The notes under the pieces are model-generated. The model made no database searches, was not told where the DNA came from, and saw only the letters and a list, made by a program, of their open reading frames with translations. Shown here in pieces: positions 41,927 to 49,494 of a stretch of 64,000 bases of DNA (positions are counted from its first letter, which is position 1; each line of letters starts with the position of its first letter). Source of the stretch: Rhodospirillum sp. GTDB lineage: Bacteria > Pseudomonadota > Alphaproteobacteria > Rhodospirillales > Rhodospirillaceae. Location of the stretch: NCBI GenBank assembly GCA_021741145.1, contig JAIOYK010000027.1, forward strand, positions 1 through 64,000. Direction: 5' to 3'. Made by a program: the position numbers and the translations under genes.

Positions 41927-41979
41927 CCGCCTTCTCCTTCCACCTTTCCGACCCACGAGCATATTGTGAAGGACCCGGG

Positions 41980-42588
41980 ATGAACGAACGGACCGAACCG
42001 CCATCCGAGCAAACAGTCGGTGCGCCCCGAGACGAGGACATCTCGGACCTGCCGGGTTTTCTGGGGGTGGTCGACACCCTGGTCAGCCGTCTGGAGGCCG
42101 TCGTTCTGGCCGGGGGTGTCCTGCTGATGGCCATCAACACCATCGCCAACGTGGTGGGCCGCTTCGTCTTCCAAAGCAGCATCTTCTTTACCGGAGAACT
42201 GAACCGGATCCTGATCATCCTGATCACCTTCGCCGGGATCAGCTACGCCGCCCGCCACGGACGGCACATCCGCATGTCGGCCATCTACGACGCGCTGCCG
42301 GTTCCCCCGCGCAAGGCCCTGATGGTGGTGATCACGCTGGTCTCCTCCCTGGCGATGTTCGCCCTTTGTTACTTCTCCGTTTCCTACATCCTGGACGTGG
42401 CCAAATCCGGGCGGGTGCTGCCGGCCCTCCAGACGCCGGTCTACTGGATCTACCTGTGGGTCCCCGTCGGGTTCTTCATGACCGGGCTGCAATACGCGCT
42501 CACGGCCATCAAAAACCTGATCGAAAAAGACATCTACCTCTCGACGCGGGTGCTCGAGGGGTATGACGACGACGAACTCGAAGTCTAG
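41980..42588 (+). CDS. uehB: TRAP transporter small permease UehB
   Basis: Encodes a 202-residue DctQ-type membrane subunit with four helices. Characteristic segments are [16 protein letters not shown] and '[16 protein letters not shown]' (the small-permease signature region). It has a hydrophilic N-terminus of about 25 residues and an acidic C-terminus (GYDDDELEV). It bridges the binding protein and the large permease. uehC begins 11 bases after its stop. Confidence 0.86.
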   Translation: MNERTEPPSEQTVGAPRDEDISDLPGFLGVVDTLVSRLEAVVLAGGVLLMAINTIANVVGRFVFQSSIFFTGELNRILIILITFAGISYAARHGRHIRMSAIYDALPVPPRKALMVVITLVSSLAMFALCYFSVSYILDVAKSGRVLPALQTPVYWIYLWVPVGFFMTGLQYALTAIKNLIEKDIYLSTRVLEGYDDDELEV

Positions 42589-42598
42589 GGGCGACACC

Positions 42599-43882
42599 AT
42601 GGCATTTACCATCGTCACCGTCATGGTTGTCCTGCTTCTGCTGGGCTTTCCCATGATGATCCCGCTGATCGCGGCGGCTTTTGTCGGCTTTTATGACCTG
42701 TTCCATGGCTTCGGCAAGATGGACACCATGGTCCAACAGATCCTGGGAGGGATCCGTCCCGCCTCGCTGATCGCCGTGCCGATGTTCATCCTGGCCGCCG
42801 ATATCATGACCCGGGGCCAGTCCGCGGATCGACTGATCAATATGGTCATGACGTTCGTTGGCCATATCAAGGGCGGGCTGGCCGTCAGCACGGCCACGGC
42901 CTGCACCCTGTTCGGCGCCGTCTCGGGGTCGACCCAGGCCACGGTGGTGGCGGTGGGATCGCCCCTGCGGCCGCGCATGCTCAAGGCCGGGTACAAGGAT
43001 TCTTTCGTCCTCGCCCTGATCATCAATTCCAGCGACATCGCCTTTTTGATCCCGCCGTCCATCGGCATGATCATCTATGGGGTGATCTCCAACACCTCCA
43101 TTTCCGAACTGTTCATCGCCGGGATCGGGCCGGGTCTGCTGATTTTGGTGCTGTTCTCCGCCTACAGCATGCTTTACGCGCATATCAAGGGCGTGCCAAC
43201 GGAGCCAAAGGCCACTTGGGGCGAACGCCTGACCTCGGTGCGCATGGCGCTCTGGCCGTTGGGATTCCCGGTGATCATCGTCGGCGGGATCTACGGCGGC
43301 ATCTTCAGCCCGACGGAAGCCGCGGCGGTCTGCGTGCTCTACGCCATCGTGCTGGAATTCGGGGTCTTCCGCTCGCTGACCCTGCCCGACATCTACCGCA
43401 TCGCCAAGTCCACGGGGCTGATCACGGCGGTGGTCTTCATCCTGGTGGGCGCGGGGGCGGCTTTCTCCTGGGTTATTTCCTTCGCCCAAATTCCCCAGGC
43501 CATGCTGGGGGCGGTGGGGATCACGGAAATGGGTCCCATCGGCGTTCTGGTGGTCATTTCCATCGCCTTTTTCATCGGCTGCATGTTCGTCGACCCCATC
43601 GTGGTCATTCTGGTGCTGGTGCCCATCTTCGCCCCGGTGGTGAAGGGCGTTGGCCTGGATCCCGTGCTGGTGGGGACGATCATCACCCTGCAGGTGGCCA
43701 TCGGATCGGCGACCCCTCCCTTCGGCTGCGACATCTTCACCGCCATCGCCATTTTCAAACGGCCTTACATCGAGGTGATCCGGGGGATCTTCCCTTTCAC
43801 CGCCATGCTGTTGATGGTGGCCGCGGCCTTGATCCTCTATCCGCCGATCGCGCTGTTCCTGCGTGATCTGGCCTTCCGGTGA
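42599..43882 (+). CDS. uehC: TRAP transporter large permease UehC
   Basis: Encodes a 427-residue DctM-type permease of about 11-12 membrane helices that carries out sodium-coupled import. Family features include FGAVSGSTQATVVAVGSPLRP, IPPSIGMIIYGVISNTSI and the late 'QVAIGSATPPFGCDIF'. The ATG at 42599 is preceded by AGGGGCGAC; an earlier ATG at 42563 lies inside uehB and is less likely. Confidence 0.88.
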   Translation: MAFTIVTVMVVLLLLGFPMMIPLIAAAFVGFYDLFHGFGKMDTMVQQILGGIRPASLIAVPMFILAADIMTRGQSADRLINMVMTFVGHIKGGLAVSTATACTLFGAVSGSTQATVVAVGSPLRPRMLKAGYKDSFVLALIINSSDIAFLIPPSIGMIIYGVISNTSISELFIAGIGPGLLILVLFSAYSMLYAHIKGVPTEPKATWGERLTSVRMALWPLGFPVIIVGGIYGGIFSPTEAAAVCVLYAIVLEFGVFRSLTLPDIYRIAKSTGLITAVVFILVGAGAAFSWVISFAQIPQAMLGAVGITEMGPIGVLVVISIAFFIGCMFVDPIVVILVLVPIFAPVVKGVGLDPVLVGTIITLQVAIGSATPPFGCDIFTAIAIFKRPYIEVIRGIFPFTAMLLMVAAALILYPPIALFLRDLAFR

Positions 43883-43898
43883 ACCCAGGGAGCCTCCC

Positions 43899-44336
43899 AT
43901 GTACACGCGCATTCTCGTACCGGTGGACGGGTCGGAAGGGTCCCTGAAGGCCCTGCTCCACGCCGTCGACCTGCAGAAACTGACCGGGTCCGAACTGTGG
44001 ATCCTCACGGTGTTCCGCCATCACAGCATGCAGGAGGCCTCCATGTCGATGGTCCGCCCCTCGGATCCGGAGAACCTGGACGACGCCATGCGCGCCTATT
44101 CCAAGGAGATCGCCGAGGCCGCCAAGGCCGCCGCCCTGGACCGGGGAGCCACGGGGCCCCGGGCCTTCGTCAAGAACGGTCAGCCCGCCCGCACCATCGT
44201 CGCCTTCGCCAAGGAGCACGGCGTGGATCTGATCGTCATCGGCAGCCGGGGCGTGGGTGACCTCGAGGGGTATTTGCTCGGCAGTGTCTCCCACAAGGTG
44301 ACCAGTCTGGCCAACTGTCCCGTTCTGGTCGTTTGA
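43899..44336 (+). CDS. Universal stress protein of the TRAP operon (UehD/TeaD-like)
   Basis: Encodes a 145-residue UspA-fold protein. It begins MYTRILVPVDGSEGS and has the ATP-binding pattern G-x2-G-x9-G-S in GSRGVGDLEGYLLGS. In Halomonas the equivalent TeaD binds ATP and tempers ectoine uptake by TeaABC. It follows uehC by 16 bp in the same operon. Confidence 0.82.
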   Translation: MYTRILVPVDGSEGSLKALLHAVDLQKLTGSELWILTVFRHHSMQEASMSMVRPSDPENLDDAMRAYSKEIAEAAKAAALDRGATGPRAFVKNGQPARTIVAFAKEHGVDLIVIGSRGVGDLEGYLLGSVSHKVTSLANCPVLVV

Positions 44337-44348
44337 GGAGCGCGCCCC

Positions 44349-45149
44349 ATGCCTCCCCCCCTCCCCCAGCGCTCGCCATCCGTCCTCGCCCTGGATGATC
44401 CGAACGCGATCACGCGCATCGGCGTCATCGCGCTGGCCACGGACCTGACCTCCGAACGGGATTTCACCCGGGTTCTGCCCCTGGAGCGGGCAGCCCTCCA
44501 TGTGGCGCGGGTGGCCTACGCCAATCCGACGACCCTGGAAAACCTGCGGGCCATGGGGCCGAAACTGACCGAGGCCGCGGCCCTTCTGCCCCCGGACCTC
44601 CCCCTGGCCGCGGTCTGCTATAGCTGCACCTCGGCCTCGGTGACCATTGGCGACCGGGAGGTGGCCGCGGCCATCCGCGTCGCCCGTCCTGGCGTGCCGG
44701 TCGTGACGCCCAGTGGCGCGGCCCGGGCGGCCTTTGACGCCCTTGGCGTGACCCGCGTCGCCATGCTCACTCCCTACCTGCCAGAGACCAGCGGCCCCAT
44801 GGAGGTTTACTTCACCGACCATGGCTTCTCGGTGGTCAACCACCATTGCCTGGGCCTGGGCGATGACCGGGAGATGGCCCGGGTCGGCGCGGCCACCATC
44901 CTGGATGCCGCCCTGGCTGTCGACCGTCCCGAGGCCGAGGCCCTGTTCCTGTCCTGCACGGCCTTGCCCGCGCTGGACGTCATCGCCGCGCTGGAGGAGC
45001 GCCTGGGTAAGCCGGTGGTCAGCTCCAATCAGGCCAGCCTCTGGGCGCTCTTGGGACTGGCGGGCCTTAAGCCCCGGGTCGGTCCCCCGGCACCCAAGGG
45101 GCTCGGACAGCTGCTGTCCCGTCCGGTTCCCCGTTCCGTCTTCCTTTGA
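44349..45149 (+). CDS. eutA: Hydroxyectoine utilisation protein EutA (Asp/Glu racemase superfamily)
   Basis: Encodes a 266-residue protein of the maleate isomerase/arylmalonate decarboxylase-like branch of the Asp/Glu racemase superfamily. The two catalytic-type cysteines lie in AAVCYSCTSASV and LFLSCTALPAL. With EutB and EutC it is thought to convert the hydroxyectoine-derived intermediate into the ectoine pathway; its individual reaction is inferred (racemisation or isomerisation). It starts 12 bp after the usp gene. Confidence 0.84.
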   Translation: MPPPLPQRSPSVLALDDPNAITRIGVIALATDLTSERDFTRVLPLERAALHVARVAYANPTTLENLRAMGPKLTEAAALLPPDLPLAAVCYSCTSASVTIGDREVAAAIRVARPGVPVVTPSGAARAAFDALGVTRVAMLTPYLPETSGPMEVYFTDHGFSVVNHHCLGLGDDREMARVGAATILDAALAVDRPEAEALFLSCTALPALDVIAALEERLGKPVVSSNQASLWALLGLAGLKPRVGPPAPKGLGQLLSRPVPRSVFL

Positions 45150-45175
45150 TTGGCCCCAGGAGGCGCCCCCACGCC

Positions 45176-46177
45176 ATGAGTCCCTCCGTTTCCCATTCCC
45201 CTCCGCTGTTTCGACCGGATCTGGCGACCTTGGAGGCCGCCCGTTCGGCCATCGCCGGAACCATCCGGTCCACGCCGATCACGCCGTCCGCCGACTTGAG
45301 CCACCGCCTTGGCGTGCCCGTTCTGCTCAAAATGGAGCACCATCAGGTCACCGGCAGTTTCAAGCTGCGCGGCGCCGCCAACGCCGTGGCCGGGTTGTCC
45401 CAGGCCGACAAGGATAAGGGCGTGGTGGCCGTCTCCACGGGCAACCATGGCCGGGCGCTGGCCCATGCGGCCAAGGCCGCCGGGGTCCGCTGTATCGTCT
45501 GCATGTCGAACCTCGTGCCCGCCAACAAAGTGGAGTCCATCCGGGCCCTCGGGGCGGAAACGCGCATCATCGGCAAATCCCAGGACGACGCCCAGGAAGA
45601 AGTGGATCGCCTGGTGGCCGCCGAGGGCATGACCCTGCTTCCGCCCTTCGACCATCCCGCGATCATCGCCGGACAGGGCACCCTGGGCCTTGACCTGCTC
45701 GATCAAGCGCCGGAGGTGGAGACGGTTCTGGTTCCCCTCTCCGGCGGAGGGCTGATCGCTGGCGTGGCGGCGGCGGTGAAAGCCGTCAAACCGGGCATTC
45801 GGGTCATCGGGATCTCCATGGACCGGGGCGCGGCCATGGTCGAGAGCCAGCGGGCGGGCAGGCCGGTCCAGGTGGAGGAAGTCGCCTCGCTGGCGGACTC
45901 CCTGGGGGGCGGTATTGGGTTGGACAACCGCTACACCTTCCCCCTGGTCCGCGACCTCGTCGACGACCTGATCACCCTGACCGAGGTGGAAATCGCCGAC
46001 GGCATGCGCCACGCCTATTGGCGGGAACGCCAGGTGGTGGAAGGCGCCGCCGCGGTGGGCTTGGGCGCCCTGATCGCGGGCAAGGTGGAGATCCATGGCC
46101 CCGTCGCGGTGATCCTGTCGGGTGGCAATGTGGACATGGCCCAGCATTTCCGGGTGATGGGCGGGGGGGAGGCCTGA
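45176..46177 (+). CDS. eutB: Hydroxyectoine utilisation dehydratase EutB
   Basis: Encodes a 333-residue fold-type II PLP enzyme of the threonine dehydratase family. The PLP Lys lies in TGSFKLRGAANAV and the phosphate-binding Gly loop in PLSGGGLIAGVA. In the island it should remove the hydroxyl group as water from the hydroxylated diaminobutyrate derivative. ATG at 45176 gives a normal N-terminus; AGGAGG lies 12 bases upstream, rather far. It lacks a C-terminal ACT domain, so it is not a biosynthetic IlvA. eutC begins one base after its stop codon. Confidence 0.84.
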   Translation: MSPSVSHSPPLFRPDLATLEAARSAIAGTIRSTPITPSADLSHRLGVPVLLKMEHHQVTGSFKLRGAANAVAGLSQADKDKGVVAVSTGNHGRALAHAAKAAGVRCIVCMSNLVPANKVESIRALGAETRIIGKSQDDAQEEVDRLVAAEGMTLLPPFDHPAIIAGQGTLGLDLLDQAPEVETVLVPLSGGGLIAGVAAAVKAVKPGIRVIGISMDRGAAMVESQRAGRPVQVEEVASLADSLGGGIGLDNRYTFPLVRDLVDDLITLTEVEIADGMRHAYWRERQVVEGAAAVGLGALIAGKVEIHGPVAVILSGGNVDMAQHFRVMGGGEA

Positions 46178-46178
46178 C

Positions 46179-47171
46179 ATGCCAACCATCAAGATCCTCA
46201 CCGAAGCCCAGTTGCGCCGGGTCGTGTCCCTGGATCTCGAGGCCATCGATTGCGTGGAACGCGCCTTCGCCGCCCTGGCCGGGGGCAAGGTGGTGATGCC
46301 GCCGATCCTTTCCATGGCCATCGCCGACCACAACGGCGAGGTGGACGTGAAGACCGCCTATGTGCCGGGGGTGGAGGGCTTCGCCATCAAGATCTCCCCC
46401 GGGTTCTTCGACAATCCCAAGATCGGCCTCCCCAGCACCTCGGGCCTGATGGTCCTGTTCTCGGTCCGCACGGGGCAGGTGGAGGCCCTGCTGCTCGATA
46501 ACGGCTATTTGACGGATGTGCGGACCGCCGCCGCCGGAGCGGTGGCCGCCCGCCATCTGGCCCGGGAAGACGCCCGCACCGCCTGCGTCCTGGGCACCGG
46601 TCTTCAGGCGCGGCTTCAATTGAAGGCCCTCTCCCTGGTGCGCCCCCTGACCTCCGCCACCCTCTGGGGCCGGGATCCGGCCAAGGCCGCCGCCCTGGCC
46701 GCACTGCTGACCGAGGAGTTGGGCTTTCCCGTCTTTCCCACCTCGGATCCGGCCTCCGCCGTGCCCGAGGCCGATGTTGTCCTGACCACCACGCCAGCCA
46801 CCACGCCCCTTCTGAAAGCCGACTGGTTGCGCCCAGGTCAGCATGTCACCGCCATGGGATCGGACCAGCACGGCAAGAACGAGTTGGAGCCCGCCTGCCT
46901 CGCCCGGGCGGACCTCTATGTCCCCGACCGGCGCGCCCAAACGGAAGTCCTGGGCGAGCTGCGCGCGGCCCTCGCCGCGGGCGTGGTCCCGGTGGATAAA
47001 GCCTTCCCCGAATTGGGGGACATCGTCGCTGGAACGGCGCCGGGGCGTTTGGGTCCAAACGATCTCACCCTATGCGACCTCACGGGCACCGGGGTCCAGG
47101 ACACCGCCATCGCAACTTTCGCCCGGGAACGCGCGCGCGCGTCCGGGCTCGGCCTGGATGTGGAGAGCTGA
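46179..47171 (+). CDS. eutC: Hydroxyectoine utilisation protein EutC (ornithine cyclodeaminase family)
   Basis: Encodes a 330-residue NAD-dependent enzyme of the ornithine cyclodeaminase/mu-crystallin family. Features: GFAIKISPGFFDNPK, LLDNGYLTDVRTAAAGA and the Rossmann loop VLGTGLQARLQL. It probably performs the reductive step after EutB's dehydration in hydroxyectoine conversion. It is flanked tightly by eutB and doeA. Confidence 0.84.
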   Translation: MPTIKILTEAQLRRVVSLDLEAIDCVERAFAALAGGKVVMPPILSMAIADHNGEVDVKTAYVPGVEGFAIKISPGFFDNPKIGLPSTSGLMVLFSVRTGQVEALLLDNGYLTDVRTAAAGAVAARHLAREDARTACVLGTGLQARLQLKALSLVRPLTSATLWGRDPAKAAALAALLTEELGFPVFPTSDPASAVPEADVVLTTTPATTPLLKADWLRPGQHVTAMGSDQHGKNELEPACLARADLYVPDRRAQTEVLGELRAALAAGVVPVDKAFPELGDIVAGTAPGRLGPNDLTLCDLTGTGVQDTAIATFARERARASGLGLDVES

Positions 47172-47173
47172 CC

Positions 47174-48388
47174 ATGACCAAAAGGGGCACCATCGAGGAT
47201 CACTTCCCGCGCAATCCGCGCTTTGAAACCTCGGAATACCAGATCCGCATCGCCAAGGTGCGCGCCTCCATGATGGAGAAGGACCTGGATCTGATCATCG
47301 TGTCCGATCCGTCGAACATGAATTGGCTGACCGGTTACGACGGTTGGTCCTTCTACGTGCACCAATGCGTGCTGCTGGGGCTGGAGGGAGATCCCCTCTG
47401 GTTTGGCCGGAACCAGGACGTCAACGGCGCCATCCGCACCTGCTTCATGGCCGAGGAGAATCTCCTGGGCTACGAGGACCACTATGTCCAGTCCGATGTC
47501 CGCCACCCCATGGATATCCTCGCCCAGGTGGTCGCGCGGGGAGGGTGGTCCAATGCCCGCATCGCCGTGGAGATGGACAATTATTGGTATACGGCCAAGG
47601 CCCACGCCACCTTGGTCGGCCACTTGCCCAACGCCACCTTCAGTGACTCCCTGGGGCTGGTGAACTGGTGCCGGGCGGTAAAGTCCGAGCGGGAACTATC
47701 CTACATGCGAACCGCCGCACGCTTCGTGGAACGTATGCACCAGCGCATTCTCGACAAGGTGGAGGTGGGTCTGCGGAAATGCGATCTGGTGGCCGAAATC
47801 TACGACGCCGGTCTGCGTTACGACCCGGAACTGGGCGTGGGGGGCGATTATCCGGCCATCGTGCCGCTGTTGCCCTCGGGCAGTGACGCCGCGGCGCCCC
47901 ATCTGACCTGGGACGACCGGCCCATGCGGTCGGGAGAAGGCACCTTCTTCGAAATCGCCGGAGCCTACCACCGCTACCACTGCCCGCTGTCGCGCACGGT
48001 CTTTCTGGGCAAACCGCCCGCGCATATCCGCGAGGCGGAGAAGGCTATCCTCGAAGGCATGGAGGCCGGGTTGGACGCGGCCAAGGCAGGAAATCTGACG
48101 GAGGACATCGCCAAGGCCTTCTTCGGGGTGCTCAACGCCCGAGGGATCATCAAGAACAACCGCGCGGGCTACCCCATCGGCCTGTCCTATCCCCCCGATT
48201 GGGGTGAGCGGACCATGTCCCTGCGCATCGGCGACAAGACGGTCCTGGAACCGAACATGACCTTCCACTTCATGACCGGTCTGTGGATGGACGACTGGGG
48301 CCTTGAAATCACCGAAAGCATCGTCATCGGGGAGACCGGTCCGGAGTGCTTGGCCTCCGTCCCCCGCGAACTCTTCGTCAAGGATTGA
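47174..48388 (+). CDS. doeA: Ectoine hydrolase DoeA/EutD (M24 peptidase family)
   Basis: Encodes a 404-residue creatinase/prolidase-fold enzyme that opens the ectoine ring to give N-acetyl-diaminobutyrate. An N-terminal creatinase-like domain (IVSDPSNMNWLTGYDGWSFY, highly conserved in DoeA) precedes the pita-bread domain with 'GTFFEIAGAYHRYHCPLSRT'. Metal ligands of true peptidases are partly replaced, as is known for ectoine hydrolases. The ATG at 47174 follows the eutC stop at once. It is also called eutD. Confidence 0.88.
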   Translation: MTKRGTIEDHFPRNPRFETSEYQIRIAKVRASMMEKDLDLIIVSDPSNMNWLTGYDGWSFYVHQCVLLGLEGDPLWFGRNQDVNGAIRTCFMAEENLLGYEDHYVQSDVRHPMDILAQVVARGGWSNARIAVEMDNYWYTAKAHATLVGHLPNATFSDSLGLVNWCRAVKSERELSYMRTAARFVERMHQRILDKVEVGLRKCDLVAEIYDAGLRYDPELGVGGDYPAIVPLLPSGSDAAAPHLTWDDRPMRSGEGTFFEIAGAYHRYHCPLSRTVFLGKPPAHIREAEKAILEGMEAGLDAAKAGNLTEDIAKAFFGVLNARGIIKNNRAGYPIGLSYPPDWGERTMSLRIGDKTVLEPNMTFHFMTGLWMDDWGLEITESIVIGETGPECLASVPRELFVKD

Positions 48389-48391
48389 GCC

Positions 48392-49408
48392 GTGATCGCC
48401 CCCGACACCGACACCGCCCTGAAACCCAATCCGATCCGCGCCACCATCTCCCTGAACGCGGAGGGCAAGCACCACGGGTTCCTTTCGCTGCCCCATAGCC
48501 GCGATGATTCCGCCTGGGGCGCGGTGATGATCCCCATCACCGTCATCAAAAATGGCGAAGGTCCCACGGCGCTGTTTACGGGTGCCAACCACGGGGATGA
48601 ATACGAGGGGCCGGTGGCCCTCCAGGATCTGGCCCTGACCTTGGAGCCTTCGGAGATTTCGGGGCGGGTGATCATCGTCCCGGCCTTCAACTATCCGGCC
48701 TTCCGGGCGGGAACGCGCACCTCGCCGATCGACAAGATCAACCTGAACCGGGCCTTTCCCGGCCGCCCCGACGGCACGGTAACCCTGAAAATCGCCGACT
48801 ACTTCACCCGGACCCTGGTCCCCCAGGCGAATCTTGTTCTAGACATTCATTCTGGTGGAAAAACCTTGGACTTCCTGCCCTTCGCCGCGGTCCATGTGCT
48901 GGAGAACCCGACCCAACAGGCGGCCTGTCTGGCGGCCATGGAGGCCTTCAACGCCCCCTATTCCATGATGATGCGCGAGTTGGACAGCGCGGGCATGTAC
49001 GACGACACGGTGGAAGCCCTGGGCAAGGTCTTCGTCACCACCGAGCTGGGAGGCGGCGGCACGGCGACGGCGCGCACCATCACCATCGCCAAGCGCGGCG
49101 CGCGCAATCTGCTGATCCACGCCGGTATCCTGTCGGGCACCCTGGAGCGCGAGGCCAGCCAGATGCTCGACATGCCCGACGACGCCTGTTTTATCCAGTC
49201 CGAGGGCGACGGCCTGTTCGAACCCCTGGTGGATCTTGGGACGGCGGTGCGGGCGGGAGAGGAGATCGCCCGGGTCTGGTCCCTGGACCGGACGGGCCTG
49301 CCGCCTCGGGTCTACCGGGCCCGCCGAGACGGCCTGTTCGCCGCCCGCCACTTTCCGGGCCTCGTCCAGACCGGAGACTGCCTCGCCGTGGTGGCGGAGG
49401 TCGCCTGA
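48392..49408 (+). CDS. doeB: N-acetyl-L-2,4-diaminobutyrate deacetylase DoeB/EutE
   Basis: Encodes a 338-residue zinc deacetylase of the succinylglutamate desuccinylase/aspartoacylase (M14-like) family. The zinc ligands are in GANHGDEYEGP and LVLDIHSGGKTL; the substrate-binding Arg and Asn appear in INLNRAFPGRPDG. It removes acetate from N-acetyl-diaminobutyrate to give the DoeD substrate. The start is GTG at 48392, three bases after the doeA stop. It is the last gene of the right arm. Confidence 0.88.
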   Translation: MIAPDTDTALKPNPIRATISLNAEGKHHGFLSLPHSRDDSAWGAVMIPITVIKNGEGPTALFTGANHGDEYEGPVALQDLALTLEPSEISGRVIIVPAFNYPAFRAGTRTSPIDKINLNRAFPGRPDGTVTLKIADYFTRTLVPQANLVLDIHSGGKTLDFLPFAAVHVLENPTQQAACLAAMEAFNAPYSMMMRELDSAGMYDDTVEALGKVFVTTELGGGGTATARTITIAKRGARNLLIHAGILSGTLEREASQMLDMPDDACFIQSEGDGLFEPLVDLGTAVRAGEEIARVWSLDRTGLPPRVYRARRDGLFAARHFPGLVQTGDCLAVVAEVA

Positions 49409-49494
49409 GCGGATACGCCTTCTCCGGATATTGCCATGGCCCGGTTCCGTCCAGTCCCGTACAGTCCCCGGAGTCGTAGAGGACGATAGGGGCC

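Noticed and set aside
45176-46177. Biosynthetic threonine dehydratase IlvA
   Set aside because: No regulatory ACT domain, and it is flanked by eutA and eutC in an ectoine island.
47174-48388. Ordinary Xaa-Pro aminopeptidase
   Set aside because: The fold fits, but position between eutC and doeB and the conserved PSNMNWLTGYDGWSFY region point to ectoine hydrolase.
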